In this document: positions 43,259 through 52,953 of the stretch, piece by piece
Numbering within the stretch: position 1 is the stretch's first letter
Layout: each line of letters begins with the position of its first letter
Assembly: GCA_016873455.1 (NCBI GenBank)
Contig: VGXE01000003.1
Coordinates: 24,738 to 88,737 of the forward strand
Direction: 5' to 3'
Source: Nitrospira sp.
Lineage (GTDB): Bacteria > Nitrospirota > Nitrospiria > Nitrospirales > Nitrospiraceae
DNA length: 64,000 bases
Translations under genes and position numbers: made by a program
Notes under the pieces: generated by a model
Databases searched by the model: none
What the model was told of the DNA's origin: nothing
What the model saw: only the letters and a program-made list of their open reading frames with translations

Positions 43259-43977
43259 AGAGGAGTATGGCGTCCAATACGATTCCATCAGATGCTGCAA
43301 CTGCCGATGGGCGGTCCGTGCAGGGACGCCGGGGGATACTCTTCATTGTGTCCGCTCCGTCCGGGGCGGGGAAAACGACCCTCTGTAAACAGCTTGTGGC
43401 ATCCATGCCAGGGCTATGGCATTCCATCTCCTATACCACGAGAAAACCGCGCGCGGGAGAAGAAGGCGGGCGCGAATATTATTTTGTCGAGGAAGATGCA
43501 TTTCAGGATCTCATGGCACGCCACGAGTTCTTGGAGCATGCGCACGTGTACGGCAATTGGTACGGCACGCCGCGAAAAGCCTTGATGGATAAACTGGAGC
43601 AAGGCGTCGATGTGCTACTGGAAATCGATGTGCAGGGTGCGCTCCAAATTAAGAAGACCTTCGACGATGCGGTGTTTATCTTCATTCTTCCCCCGTCACT
43701 GGAGGCGCTTCGTGAGCGACTGTTGAGCCGCGCCTCGGACACTCAGGAGGTCATCCAACGCCGCCTTCAGAAAGTGAAGGAAGAGGTGTGGAGCTTCAGG
43801 GAATACTACTACATCGTTCGAAACGATGACTTGGAACAATCTTTGCGCGAGTTGCAGAGCATTTTCTTCGCAGAGCAGCTAAAGACGAAACGGCTTGATA
43901 TGAACTGGTTCGAGCAGAATTTCATTCGAGACAGAAATCCTACGCCACTTCCACGGGATCCATCAACCACCACCTAA
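43255..43977 (+). CDS. gmk: Guanylate kinase
   Basis: A 240-residue GMP kinase, slightly longer than the usual ~205 because of ~25 extra N-terminal residues. Walker A is SAPSGAGKT at 33-41. The GMP-binding region holds SISYTTRKPRAGEEGGREYYFV and HVYGNWYGTP, then LLEIDVQGALQIKK. The start codon is uncertain: ATG 43255 overlaps yicC (ATGA), ATG 43267 has a GAGGAG placed too close, and GTG 43321 begins nearer the homology. Located between yicC and rpoZ as in many genomes. Confidence 0.94.
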   Translation: MKRSMASNTIPSDAATADGRSVQGRRGILFIVSAPSGAGKTTLCKQLVASMPGLWHSISYTTRKPRAGEEGGREYYFVEEDAFQDLMARHEFLEHAHVYGNWYGTPRKALMDKLEQGVDVLLEIDVQGALQIKKTFDDAVFIFILPPSLEALRERLLSRASDTQEVIQRRLQKVKEEVWSFREYYYIVRNDDLEQSLRELQSIFFAEQLKTKRLDMNWFEQNFIRDRNPTPLPRDPSTTT

Positions 43978-43993
43978 GCAGGAGTTTGCCATC

Positions 43994-44353
43994 ATGGTCG
44001 ATATGCTGAGCCTGTTGCCACAGTACACGCACAATGAATTCGATTCACGCCACCGGCTGGTGATCGTTGCCTCACAGCGGGCTAAACATTTGACCCAGGG
44101 AGCAAAGGCAGCCGGTCCATCTCGGTTCACAAAAGAAACGACCGCTGCGCTTGATGAAGTTCTGCGTGGAAAGGTCTCCTACCTGGTTGGAGAAGAAGCG
44201 CGGGACGCGACAAAGGAAGCGAAGCGAGGAAAAGAAGGCGAGACCGAGCGCATCGCGATGATGACGGGAGAAGACGCCAAAGAAATCAAGAAAGAGCTGA
44301 GCGTCTACGTTGACGATACCGCGAAGCCAGCCGACGCTCCGGCCGAGGAGTAA
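43994..44353 (+). CDS. rpoZ: DNA-directed RNA polymerase subunit omega
   Basis: A 119-residue omega subunit, which assists assembly of the beta-prime subunit. The core DSRHRLVIVASQRAKHLTQGAK matches the family R-(F/Y)-x-L-V-x-x-A-x-x-R-A-(R/K)-x-(L/I) motif. The C-terminal ~45 residues are acidic and Lys/Glu-rich, longer than in Proteobacteria. ATG 43994 has GCAGGAG ten bases upstream. Position between gmk and coaBC fits the conserved cluster. Confidence 0.88.
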   Translation: MVDMLSLLPQYTHNEFDSRHRLVIVASQRAKHLTQGAKAAGPSRFTKETTAALDEVLRGKVSYLVGEEARDATKEAKRGKEGETERIAMMTGEDAKEIKKELSVYVDDTAKPADAPAEE

Positions 44354-44356
44354 CGT

Positions 44357-45601
44357 GTGGGTGCCGATCAATCGACCGCGCTTCTGCATGGCAAGCGCCT
44401 TGTGCTGGGCGTGACCGGCAGTATTGCTGCCTTTAAGGCGGTCGGTCTGCTACGGACATTGAAGGGACATGGCGCGTCCGTTTCGGTCGTAATGACGAAC
44501 AGCGCGACGAAGTTCGTGACGCCACTGACGTTTGAAGTACTGTCCGGCGAACCGGTAACGGTCGATCTCTTTCAGGCTCACGAGGAGATGAAGCATCTGA
44601 CGGTGCCCGAGCACGCCCACGCTGTCATTGTTGCGCCGGCGACCGCGAATGTCCTGGCCAAGGCCGCGGTTGGGTTGGCGGATGACGTGCTCTCCACCAT
44701 GCTGCTCACGGCTCGTTGTCCGCTGATCGTTGCGCCGGCTATGGATGGAGGTATGTGGGAGCATCCCGCCGTTGTTGAACATGTCAAGATGCTTCGATCT
44801 CGTGGGGTCATTGTGCTGGATCCTGACGTCGGTCCTCTGGCGTCTGGGCGGATCGGACAGGGAAGGCTGGCAGCTGAGTCACGAATCGTTGAAGCGCTGC
44901 AGGCATCCGTAGCCTCACAGGCCGATTGGCTGGGACAGCGGGTGCTGGTTTCCGCAGGACCGACCCAGGAAGCGATCGATCCCGTCAGATTTATTTCCAA
45001 TCGTTCGTCGGGGAAGATGGGCTACGCGATTGCCGAAGCAGCTCGTGATCGAGGTGCAGAAGTGGTTCTGGTGACCGGGCCGACTGCATTGGCCCCGCCT
45101 TCAGGTGTGAAGGTCATTTCTGTGGTCTCAGCCCATGAGATGGCCGATGCGCTTTTCCGGCAATTTGACTGGGCCACAGTAGTGATTATGGCGGCAGCCG
45201 TTGCGGATTTTCGCCCCAAGCAACAGGCCGGTCACAAGCTCAAAAAGGGAAGCTCTCCGGCCTTCGCGCTTGAATTGGAGACGGCTCCGGACATTCTCTC
45301 AATGTTATCGGCCCGACGGACGACCCAAATTCTCGTCGGGTTCGCGGCGGAAACCGAACGGCTGATCGCGCATGCAACGGCAAAGCTGGCTGCCAAAGGG
45401 CTGGATATGATCGTGGCCAATGATGTGACGAAGGAAGGTGCGGGATTCGGCAGCGACGACAATGCTGCTGTGATCCTCACACGTTCCGGAGGACAGAAAG
45501 AATTCGCGGTCATGCCAAAGCGGCGGCTCGCTGATGCTATTTTAACCGAAGTCCGGCACCTGCAATCAATGGGGCAACCCTCTTCTCTCACGACGGAGTA
45601 G
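44357..45601 (+). CDS. coaBC: Bifunctional phosphopantothenoylcysteine decarboxylase / synthetase
   Basis: A 414-residue fusion for coenzyme A synthesis. The N-terminal CoaC flavoprotein has LGVTGSIAAFKAVGLLR, the flavin and substrate loop ATANVLAKAAVGLADD, and PAMDGGMWEHPA. The C-terminal CoaB ligase has SAGPTQEAIDPVRFISNRSSGKMGYA and MAAAVADFRP. The start is GTG 44357, four bases after the rpoZ stop, with GAGGAG inside the rpoZ end. Both halves are intact. Next gene 3 bases downstream. Confidence 0.95.
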   Translation: MGADQSTALLHGKRLVLGVTGSIAAFKAVGLLRTLKGHGASVSVVMTNSATKFVTPLTFEVLSGEPVTVDLFQAHEEMKHLTVPEHAHAVIVAPATANVLAKAAVGLADDVLSTMLLTARCPLIVAPAMDGGMWEHPAVVEHVKMLRSRGVIVLDPDVGPLASGRIGQGRLAAESRIVEALQASVASQADWLGQRVLVSAGPTQEAIDPVRFISNRSSGKMGYAIAEAARDRGAEVVLVTGPTALAPPSGVKVISVVSAHEMADALFRQFDWATVVIMAAAVADFRPKQQAGHKLKKGSSPAFALELETAPDILSMLSARRTTQILVGFAAETERLIAHATAKLAAKGLDMIVANDVTKEGAGFGSDDNAAVILTRSGGQKEFAVMPKRRLADAILTEVRHLQSMGQPSSLTTE

Positions 45602-45603
45602 GT

Positions 45604-46278
45604 ATGGGATCCGGCGCCAACAAATCCTTGAATGCAGCGGAAATCGATCGATTGGCCCTGGAGGTTGCCACCTCACCAGGCTCAAAGGCATTTTTGCCCC
45701 TGGCGGAAGAGTATGGCAAAGCCGGCATGTGGGATGAGGCAGCGGGTGTGCTCGAGGACGGGCTCAAACTCAACCCGCAGTTCATTACGGCCATGGTCGC
45801 GCTGGGGCGCGCGTATGATCAGCTGAATCAGCCTGTCAAAGCCGTGGCGATTCTCGAAGAGGCCGTCAAATTGAGTCCGGAGAATCTGCGTGCGCACCGG
45901 ACTTTGGCGAAGATTTATACGGCTCAAGGAGCGAAAGAAGCCGCGCTGCAATCCTGTCGGGCTATTCTCGCCGCCAATCACCAAGATCAAGAAGCTTTGG
46001 CGCTGTGTGCCAAACTTCAGCCACCCGCCGTTGGAGATTCCCCGGCACCATCGAATGTCGCGGCTGCGACAGTGGTTCCACCGGTCGAAGTCTCGGTCGG
46101 CACGGTAGATCACCAAGCAGCGGCTGCGGAAATTCCCCTATTGGTACAAGGTACTCCGGTCGGTGTAAACGCAGAGGCAGGCTTCTCTCCAAAAGAAAGA
46201 GCGGACGTCGCTCAGCTTCGGCGATGGCTTGGGAATATCGAGCTGAATCGGCGTGACCGCAATCCTCCGGCTGACTGA
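45604..46278 (+). CDS. TPR-repeat protein
   Basis: A 224-residue cytosolic protein. From about residue 15 it has three tetratricopeptide repeats (AFLPLAEEYGKAGMWDEAAGVLEDGLKLNP; ALGRAYDQLNQPVKAVAILEEAVKLSP; TLAKIYTAQGAKEAALQSCRAILAAN). A low-complexity Ala/Pro/Val stretch follows, then a short C-terminal helix (ERADVAQLRRWLGNIE). TPRs mediate protein interactions; no partner can be named. It starts three bases after coaBC, within the housekeeping operon. Confidence 0.8.
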   Translation: MGSGANKSLNAAEIDRLALEVATSPGSKAFLPLAEEYGKAGMWDEAAGVLEDGLKLNPQFITAMVALGRAYDQLNQPVKAVAILEEAVKLSPENLRAHRTLAKIYTAQGAKEAALQSCRAILAANHQDQEALALCAKLQPPAVGDSPAPSNVAAATVVPPVEVSVGTVDHQAAAAEIPLLVQGTPVGVNAEAGFSPKERADVAQLRRWLGNIELNRRDRNPPAD

Positions 46279-46398
46279 TGGCGCAAACTTGCCAATGAGT
46301 TCAACAGTTTGACCATCCTGGTCTGGACTGCTAGAATGCCGCCTTTTGGCTCAAGGGGTGAAGGCGGTCAGGACCTCGTCAAAGGCGCGTATCCGATT

Positions 46399-46899
46399 AT
46401 GTTGCGTGTGCTGGTCCTGCATGGGCCCAATCTCAATCTCCTTGGACGCCGTGAAGAATCGATCTATGGTACGGCGACGCTTCGGGATATCGATGCCTCC
46501 TTGCGGAAGCTCGGCGGCGAACTAGGGGTGACGCTAGACATTCGCCAGTCGAATCTGGAGGGAGAACTGGTCACGTGGATTCAGGAGGCGCGCGGGGCCT
46601 ATCAGGGTATCATCATCAACCCGGCGGCCTACACGCATACGAGCGTGGCGATACGGGATGCGTTGGCAGCCGTGGACATGCCTATCGTAGAAGTCCATCT
46701 TTCGAATATTTATCGGCGTGAAGAATTTCGCCGGCATTCGTACGTGTCAGGAGTGGCGTTAGGGCAGATTTCCGGACTCGGCCCCGCAGGCTACGGACTC
46801 GCACTCCGAGGATTATGCGAACATCTGTCATCGAGTAAGCCCAAATTGGGTCGAACGGGGAGCCGATCGGGACGGGGCGCGAAGACGCGCAAGTCGTGA
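46399..46899 (+). CDS. aroQ: 3-dehydroquinate dehydratase, type II
   Basis: The dodecameric type-II enzyme of the shikimate pathway, dehydrating 3-dehydroquinate. Family landmarks: [19 protein letters not shown] (catalytic Tyr in the flexible loop), [17 protein letters not shown] and [20 protein letters not shown] (catalytic His). The start is set at ATG 46399 because homology begins at [10 protein letters not shown]; the open frame extends to 46309. The C-terminal ~20 residues are basic ([20 protein letters not shown]) and extend beyond the usual end. It precedes efp as in many bacteria. Confidence 0.95.
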   Translation: MLRVLVLHGPNLNLLGRREESIYGTATLRDIDASLRKLGGELGVTLDIRQSNLEGELVTWIQEARGAYQGIIINPAAYTHTSVAIRDALAAVDMPIVEVHLSNIYRREEFRRHSYVSGVALGQISGLGPAGYGLALRGLCEHLSSSKPKLGRTGSRSGRGAKTRKS

Positions 46900-46938
46900 A
46901 CATGGCAAGACGTATTGTATGGATGAAGGGGGCATAGA

Positions 46939-47499
46939 GTGATTTCGACTGTCGATTTTCGGAACGGTGTTCGCCTGATGGTGGAAGGTGAGCCATTTTA
47001 TATTGTCGAATTTCAACATGTGAAGCCCGGAAAGGGCGGTGCGTTCGTTCGGACCAAGCTGAAGAGCTATCTGTCCGGGAATGTCCTTGATCGGACCTTC
47101 CGGTCTGGAGAGCGGTTTGACGAGCCTGACTTGGAAGAACGAGAGATGCAGTTTTTGTATGCCACCGGAGACGCGTACACCTTCATGGACACAGAGACCT
47201 ATGAACAGCTGACGTTTGAAAAAAATCAGCTTGGCGAGAATGCGGACCTGTTGAAAGAGAATATGACGGTGAATATTCTTGTCTATGAGCATAGGCCGAT
47301 CACTGTCGAACTTCCCAATTTCATTGAACTCAAGGTCGTCGATGGAGAGCCCGGTGTGCGGGGAGACACCGCTTCAGGAGGCACCAAGCCGGTGATTGTT
47401 GAAACCGGCGCGACGATCAAAGTGCCGCTCTATTTAGAAGTCGGCACGGTAATCAAAATTGATACTCGCACTCGGTCCTATGTGGAGCGTGTCAGGTGA
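46939..47499 (+). CDS. efp: Translation elongation factor P
   Basis: A 186-residue EF-P that relieves ribosome stalling at polyproline. It starts at GTG 46939. The tip loop is HVKPGKGGAFVR with Lys32 at the modification position (lysine type, not the Arg type rhamnosylated by EarP); no modification gene (epmA/epmB) is in the window. The three beta-barrel domains are complete, ending in [13 protein letters not shown]. The stop overlaps the GTG start of accB (GTGA). aroQ-efp-accB-accC is a conserved gene order. Confidence 0.95.
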   Translation: MISTVDFRNGVRLMVEGEPFYIVEFQHVKPGKGGAFVRTKLKSYLSGNVLDRTFRSGERFDEPDLEEREMQFLYATGDAYTFMDTETYEQLTFEKNQLGENADLLKENMTVNILVYEHRPITVELPNFIELKVVDGEPGVRGDTASGGTKPVIVETGATIKVPLYLEVGTVIKIDTRTRSYVERVR

Positions 47500-48059
47500 G
47501 CAAGCGTCGATCGTCCCCGTCGAAGAAGAAGCCTCGTGCAATCATCCTCCCGGCCGCCTTTAATTCTGAGGCCCAGGACCTCTTGCTGACTGGTGGTCAG
47601 ACCAAACAGATTCAAGATCTTATCGATCTTCTTCGCAGAAACAACCTCACGGAGTTAGAGCTTGAGCGGCAGGGCGTCCGGATCCGCGTTCGGCATGAAG
47701 CTGGGGCCAAAGCGGTGACGGTATCCGCACAGGACGCAGTTCCGAGCGCCGTTCAGCCTGCGGTACGGCCCACGACGGCCGCCGGTTCGCCCCCGGACGA
47801 CACGGCCGGATTGGTGACCATCACATCCCCTATCGTCGGAACATTTTACCGATCTCCGTCTCCAGACGCGGATGCCTATGTCGAAGAGGGAGATTTCGTC
47901 AAGAAGGGGCAGGTGCTGTGTATCGTCGAAGCCATGAAACTGATGAATGAAATCGAGTCCGAAACGGACGGGCGTATTGTCAAGATCTTGGCGGAAAGCA
48001 CTAAGCCGATTGAATATGGTCAGGCCTTGTTTTTGATTGATCCTAAAGCCACCGCGTAA
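47496..48059 (+). CDS. accB: Biotin carboxyl carrier protein of acetyl-CoA carboxylase
   Basis: A 187-residue BCCP. The C-terminal biotinyl domain carries EAMKLMNE with the biotinylated Lys148, and the family thumb region near [20 protein letters not shown] flexible Ala/Pro linker (70-105) connects to an N-terminal segment ([27 protein letters not shown]) typical of AccB. The first ~20 residues are unusually basic ([13 protein letters not shown]). The start is GTG 47496 overlapping the efp stop. accC follows 28 bases later. Confidence 0.94.
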   Translation: MSKRRSSPSKKKPRAIILPAAFNSEAQDLLLTGGQTKQIQDLIDLLRRNNLTELELERQGVRIRVRHEAGAKAVTVSAQDAVPSAVQPAVRPTTAAGSPPDDTAGLVTITSPIVGTFYRSPSPDADAYVEEGDFVKKGQVLCIVEAMKLMNEIESETDGRIVKILAESTKPIEYGQALFLIDPKATA

Positions 48060-48087
48060 TTCGTTCTCGCCGTACCGGAGCCAACGC

Positions 48088-49428
48088 GTGTTCAAGAAAG
48101 TTCTCGTTGCCAATCGCGGAGAGATCGCGCTGCGGGTGATTCGAGCTTGTAGAGAGCTCGGCATCAAGACCGTCGCGATTCATTCTGAAGCCGATGCCGC
48201 AAGTCTGCACGTGCGAGCGGCCGATGAAAAAGTGTGCGTCGGTCCTGCGGAAGCTGCACTAAGTTATCGCAATATTCCCAATGTATTGAGCGCCGCAGAA
48301 ATTACCAGCGTGGATGCCATTCATCCCGGTTACGGGTTCCTGTCGGAAAACGCGCACTTTGCCGAGGTGTGCGAGTCCATCGGCATCAAGTTCATCGGGC
48401 CCACGTCTGAGAACATCGCCATGATGGGGGATAAGGCCAAAGCCCGTGAGGTGGTGGCCAAGCGGGGACTGCCGGTCACACCCGGGAGTCTCGGAGAACT
48501 GAAGAGCGAAGACGACGCATTGCAGGCCGCGCACAAGATCGGATTTCCCGTCATTATCAAGGCGACTGCAGGAGGCGGAGGGCGCGGCATGCGCGTGGTG
48601 AACAAGGCCGAAGATTTGGGCCGGGCCTTTCAAGCCGCGCAAGCCGAAGCCAAGTCCACATTCGGTAACGAAGGCGTCTATCTGGAGCGATATTTTCTGG
48701 AACCGCGCCATATCGAAGTTCAAGTGCTGGCCGATCACCGGGGCCATGTCATTCATCTGGGCGAACGTGATTGTTCGATCCAACGGCGGCATCAGAAGCT
48801 GGTGGAAGAAACCCCCTCTCCTGTGATCGATGACAAGCTGCGACGGGACATCGGCCGTGTTGCCGTCGAGGCCGTCAAGGCTGTGCAGTACCGGAACGTT
48901 GGGACGGTTGAATTCTTGCTCGACAAAGACCGAAATTTCTTCTTCATGGAGGTGAACACCCGCATTCAAGTCGAGCATCCGATTACCGAAATGGTCACCG
49001 GCATCGACTTGATTAAAGAACAGATTCGCCTTGCGGCAGGGGAGATTTTGACGATCAGGCAGCAGGATGTCACGATGAACGGGCATAGCATCGAGTGCCG
49101 GATCAATGCGGAGGACCCTGAGAAGTTTACCCCATCGCCCGGTCTGATCACCAAGTATAGCGCTCCCGGAGGGTTTGGAGTCCGAGTCGATTCCGCCATG
49201 GAGTCCGGGGCGACAGTCGTTCCGCACTATGATTCCATGATCGCCAAGCTGATTACCCATGGACGGGACCGCCAGGAAGCCATCGCTCGCATGCGGCGCG
49301 CACTCGACGAATTCGTGATCGATGGCATTAAAACGACGATTCCGCTCCATCGAAGAATTTTCGACGACGCCGATTTCCAAAAGGGCCATGTCTCCACGGC
49401 GTTCTTGGAGCAATTGTTGGCTCGATAG
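48088..49428 (+). CDS. accC: Acetyl-CoA carboxylase, biotin carboxylase subunit
   Basis: A 446-residue ATP-grasp enzyme that carboxylates the biotin on AccB in the first step of fatty-acid synthesis. It starts at GTG 48088 with [19 protein letters not shown], with a GGAG ribosome site. Key segments: [32 protein letters not shown] (glycine-rich ATP loop), [18 protein letters not shown] (catalytic Arg and Glu) and [11 protein letters not shown]. Length is standard. It ends the cluster; accA/accD are not in the window. Confidence 0.96.
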   Translation: MFKKVLVANRGEIALRVIRACRELGIKTVAIHSEADAASLHVRAADEKVCVGPAEAALSYRNIPNVLSAAEITSVDAIHPGYGFLSENAHFAEVCESIGIKFIGPTSENIAMMGDKAKAREVVAKRGLPVTPGSLGELKSEDDALQAAHKIGFPVIIKATAGGGGRGMRVVNKAEDLGRAFQAAQAEAKSTFGNEGVYLERYFLEPRHIEVQVLADHRGHVIHLGERDCSIQRRHQKLVEETPSPVIDDKLRRDIGRVAVEAVKAVQYRNVGTVEFLLDKDRNFFFMEVNTRIQVEHPITEMVTGIDLIKEQIRLAAGEILTIRQQDVTMNGHSIECRINAEDPEKFTPSPGLITKYSAPGGFGVRVDSAMESGATVVPHYDSMIAKLITHGRDRQEAIARMRRALDEFVIDGIKTTIPLHRRIFDDADFQKGHVSTAFLEQLLAR

Positions 49429-49566
49429 CCTCACGCTGATTCTTGTTCGAGTTCTCTCTCAGATCCTCCCTTCGGCTCGGTATGATCGTGCTCTCTGCCG
49501 GGTGATTCCCCACAGGCATTCTGATAAAATGTCCGTTGTGAAGGCATGTCGTTGTAGGATGAAGGT

Positions 49567-50853
49567 ATGAAGCGGGTAGGGATTCTTCTTGGAGTGGTGG
49601 CCATTGGGTTGGCCATCGGCGGGTATGTGTTCTTCAATGGAGAACGCAAAGCACCGGTGCGATTTCGAACAGCGGGAGTCGAGCGGGGGGCGGTCGTTTC
49701 CGTGGTCAGCGCGACAGGGACAATCAATCCTGTTGTTTCGGTTCAGGTCGGCACCCAGGTGTCTGGGATGGTCAAGAGTCTGCATGCGGATTTCAACACG
49801 CGGGTCAAGGCGGGAGACATCGTTGCGGTCATCGATCCGGAGCCATTCAAGGCCCGGCGTGAGCAGGCGGCCAGCAATCTTGAAATGGCACGGTCGAGTG
49901 TGGCACGTGCCCGGGCGGATCTGGCGCAACGGAAACGGGAACGTGACCGGGTGCAGCCGTTAGTGGAGCAGCAATTCGTCTCCCAGAACGACGTCGACGT
50001 TGCAGTCACAAATTATGAGAGCGCAGAAGCGCAACTGCGGGTCGCGGAAGCTCAAGTGCGCCAGGCTGAGGCTGCATTGAATGTTGCTGAGTTGGAACTG
50101 AAGCACGCTGTCATCCGATCGCCGGTCGATGGGATCGTCGTCGCGCGGAATGTGGAAGTGGGACAGACCGTCGCAGCCAGTTTTGCTACGCCGAATCTCT
50201 TCTTGATTGCCCTGGATCTGACCAAAATGCAGGTGGATACCAATGTGAGCGAGTCGGATATCGGCGGTATGGCCGAAGGAAAAACCGCCACGTTCACGGT
50301 CGATGCCTATCCGGGGGTCCAATTTGCAGGCACCATTCGGCAGGTGCGATTGGCGCCGATCAATGTACAAAATGTCGTGACCTACAACGTGGTCGTCGCG
50401 GTGGACAACCGGGATCTTCGCCTGAAGCCTGGGATGACGGCCAATGTTTCAATCGTGGTTGCCCAGAGAGAAGGGGTCTTGAAAATCCCCAATGCCGCGT
50501 TGCGGTTTATTCCACCCTCGAGTGATGGGGGAGAAAACCATGCCCGTGAGGGAACAGGTGATACACACGCGGGGCGTACTGGCGGTGGAACCGTCGCCCT
50601 CTCGTCGGAATCCAACGGGCCACCGAGAAGGATCTGGAAGATGGGAACGACAGGAGAGCCGGAGCCACTCTCGGTTCAAACAGGAATTTCAGATGGCATG
50701 TGGACGGAAGTCATGGCCGGCCCGATTGCTGAAAGTGACAAGGTGATTATCGGAATCGATTCACCGCGAGGTGAGCGGCGAGCCAGCGAACTCCCTCCAG
50801 GTTTCGGTGGCGGCGGCGGACAACGGCGGCCTTCGCGAGACCGGGGCCTCTAG
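49567..50853 (+). CDS. MacA-like periplasmic adaptor (membrane fusion protein)
   Basis: A 428-residue HlyD/RND-type adaptor with one N-terminal membrane anchor (VGILLGVVAIGLAIGGYVFF). Domain order: lipoyl half-motif (TGTINPVVSVQVGTQVSG), a long alpha-helical hairpin (residues ~95-175, with AQLRVAEAQVRQAEAALN), the returning lipoyl half (AVIRSPVDGIVVARNVEVGQTV) and beta-barrel domains (VSESDIGGMAEGKTATFTVDAYPG). The C-terminal ~35 residues are Gly/Arg-rich. With the ABC ATPase and permease genes that follow it makes an inner-membrane exporter of the MacAB kind, needing an outer-membrane channel not encoded here. Confidence 0.87.
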   Translation: MKRVGILLGVVAIGLAIGGYVFFNGERKAPVRFRTAGVERGAVVSVVSATGTINPVVSVQVGTQVSGMVKSLHADFNTRVKAGDIVAVIDPEPFKARREQAASNLEMARSSVARARADLAQRKRERDRVQPLVEQQFVSQNDVDVAVTNYESAEAQLRVAEAQVRQAEAALNVAELELKHAVIRSPVDGIVVARNVEVGQTVAASFATPNLFLIALDLTKMQVDTNVSESDIGGMAEGKTATFTVDAYPGVQFAGTIRQVRLAPINVQNVVTYNVVVAVDNRDLRLKPGMTANVSIVVAQREGVLKIPNAALRFIPPSSDGGENHAREGTGDTHAGRTGGGTVALSSESNGPPRRIWKMGTTGEPEPLSVQTGISDGMWTEVMAGPIAESDKVIIGIDSPRGERRASELPPGFGGGGGQRRPSRDRGL

Positions 50854-50905
50854 GTACTCCTTCCTCTGACACAGAGCATGCTCAAAAATTGCGCGGCGGA
50901 AAACC

Positions 50906-51619
50906 ATGTTGATCGAATGCCAGGATCTGTGGAAAATCTATCGTCTCGGTGATGTGGAGGTTCAGGCGCTCCGTGGATTGAACCTGTCCATCGAACAGGG
51001 CGAGTTTGTCGCAATCATGGGAGCATCGGGTTCTGGAAAATCCACCCTGATGAACATCCTCGGTTGCCTTGATCAACCCACTCGAGGACGCTATTCCTTG
51101 AATGGGGTCGACGTGGCGGGACTGCGCTCCGACCAGTTGGCCGAGATCAGAAACGGGCAGATTGGATTTGTCTTTCAGAGCTTCAATCTGATTCCCCGGA
51201 CCAGCGCGCTGGAGAATGCACAACTACCGCTGTTTTATCGTGGAATGTCGCTGCGTGAACAGCGGGCAATGGCGACGAGTGCCTTGAGCCGTGTCGGCCT
51301 GCAAGGGCGGGAGGGGCATTACCCGACACAGCTTTCAGGGGGCCAACAGCAGCGTGTCGCGATTGCGCGGGCATTGGTGGCCGGACCTTCTCTCCTCTTG
51401 GCCGACGAACCTACCGGCAATCTGGACACCGAATCGAGCCGGGAAATTATGGCGATTCTCGATGCCTTGAACAAAGAACAAGGCATGACGATCATTCTCG
51501 TGACGCATGAAACGGATATCGCCGCCTATGCTGATCGGGAAATTGTCATCAAGGATGGACGAGTACTGTTAGACCGAAACACTCAGGCGGGCGCGCGACC
51601 GTCGCCGTCAGGGGCGTGA
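50906..51619 (+). CDS. ABC transporter ATPase (MacB/LolD type)
   Basis: A 237-residue nucleotide-binding subunit. Walker A is GASGSGKST at 39-47, with the Q-loop in [12 protein letters not shown], signature [15 protein letters not shown], Walker [13 protein letters not shown] and switch His VTHE. It belongs to the MacB/LolD/FtsE family that powers mechanotransmission rather than true substrate channels. The adaptor gene is 52 bases upstream and the permease overlaps by four bases (GTGA). In E. coli MacB the two parts are fused; here they are separate genes, as in many non-enteric bacteria. Confidence 0.93.
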   Translation: MLIECQDLWKIYRLGDVEVQALRGLNLSIEQGEFVAIMGASGSGKSTLMNILGCLDQPTRGRYSLNGVDVAGLRSDQLAEIRNGQIGFVFQSFNLIPRTSALENAQLPLFYRGMSLREQRAMATSALSRVGLQGREGHYPTQLSGGQQQRVAIARALVAGPSLLLADEPTGNLDTESSREIMAILDALNKEQGMTIILVTHETDIAAYADREIVIKDGRVLLDRNTQAGARPSPSGA

Positions 51620-52854
51620 TGCCGGCGTTCATTCTCCTCACCGTGTGGACTGCCGTTCGGGTTCTTGGACGGAATCGGCTTCGAGCCGGATTGACCATGC
51701 TCGGAATCGTGATCGGTGTTGGTGCTGTCATTGCGATGGTCAGTATTGGCGAAGGGGCGAAAGCTGCCGTCGCCCAGCGTGTGGCCAGCATGGGCACTAA
51801 CGTCATCATCATCTTTCCTGGTGCGATGACGACAGGCGGTGTACGAAGCGGACAGGGTGGCGCAGTGACGTTGACGGTGTCGGATGCCCTGGATCTCAAG
51901 AAACGTATTCCGCTGCTGCACGAGACGGGCTGGGGCAAGCGGGACGTCATGCAGATCGTCAATGGGAATAAGAATTGGAATGGGACAGTCAACGGGGTCT
52001 CGCCGAGCTATTTGACGATCCGGGATTGGTCGTTCACCAGCGGGGGGGCGTTTACACAACAGGATATGGACACCGCTGCGTCTGTGGCCCTGGTGGGGCA
52101 GACGACCGTCGACAATCTGTTCGACGCAGGGGAAGAGCCGGTCGGATCGGTCATCCGCATCAAGAACATGCCGTTTCGCGTGATCGGCGTCCTGGCGCCC
52201 AAAGGGCAATCGGCCCAAGGATCGGACCAAGACGACATTATTTTTATCCCGTTCACCGCCGCGGAGCGAAAAATCTTCGGTACGCAATTTCTCGGGTCCG
52301 TTGGAGCGGTGTTTGCCTCGACGGAACGACAGGAGGATCTCGCACCGGCGGTCGAGCAGATTCGTGAAGTCCTTCGGCTGCGGCATCGGCTTCAGCCGGG
52401 GCAAGAAGACGACTTCATGGTTCGCACCCAAGTCGATATCGGAAAAGTGCAGGAAGGGGCGAGTGAGACGATGACGCTCATGCTGTTTACCATTGCGTCA
52501 ATCTCGCTCTTGGTCGGCGGCATCGGCATCATGAATATTTTGCTGGTGTCGGTCACGGAGCGGACCAGGGAAATCGGGGTGCGCATGGCGGTGGGGGCCA
52601 AACGGCGACATATCATGGCGCAGTTTCTGATTGAAGCGACGACGATCAGCTTACTGGGAGGCTGCCTTGGCATCGTCCTTGGGGTCGTAGGAGCCCGGGT
52701 GACGTCCGTGATCGCCGGCTGGCCCACAATCATTTCACCGGACACTGTTGTGACCGCCTTCGCGTTTTCTGTCGCCGTCGGGCTGTTTTTTGGATTGTAC
52801 CCAGCCAACAAAGCGGCGCGACTCAATCCCATCGACGCGTTACGGTATGAGTAA
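51616..52854 (+). CDS. ABC transporter permease (MacB type, FtsX fold)
   Basis: A 412-residue permease with four membrane helices: one at the N-terminus (AGLTMLGIVIGVGAVIAMVSI) and three at the C-terminus, as in MacB. A large periplasmic domain (MacB_PCD, about 45-285) lies between. The C-terminal FtsX part includes LLVGGIGIMNILLVSVTERTREIGVRMAVGA, a signature of this group. Start is GTG 51616 or ATG 51619, overlapping the ATPase stop. Together with the adaptor it probably exports a hydrophobic compound, peptide or lipid. The substrate is unknown. Confidence 0.92.
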   Translation: MMPAFILLTVWTAVRVLGRNRLRAGLTMLGIVIGVGAVIAMVSIGEGAKAAVAQRVASMGTNVIIIFPGAMTTGGVRSGQGGAVTLTVSDALDLKKRIPLLHETGWGKRDVMQIVNGNKNWNGTVNGVSPSYLTIRDWSFTSGGAFTQQDMDTAASVALVGQTTVDNLFDAGEEPVGSVIRIKNMPFRVIGVLAPKGQSAQGSDQDDIIFIPFTAAERKIFGTQFLGSVGAVFASTERQEDLAPAVEQIREVLRLRHRLQPGQEDDFMVRTQVDIGKVQEGASETMTLMLFTIASISLLVGGIGIMNILLVSVTERTREIGVRMAVGAKRRHIMAQFLIEATTISLLGGCLGIVLGVVGARVTSVIAGWPTIISPDTVVTAFAFSVAVGLFFGLYPANKAARLNPIDALRYE

Positions 52855-52953
52855 CGTCCTGCCGGATGATCGGTTACGTTACCTGTGGCGTGTCAAGGAC
52901 GGATTCGATGGTACGCAGGGCGCGTGTGTTTATTAGCAGACCACAGTGCGGTG

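Noticed and set aside
48259..49434. 391-residue minus-strand frame
   Set aside because: Exactly antisense to accC; composition is that of a shadow frame.
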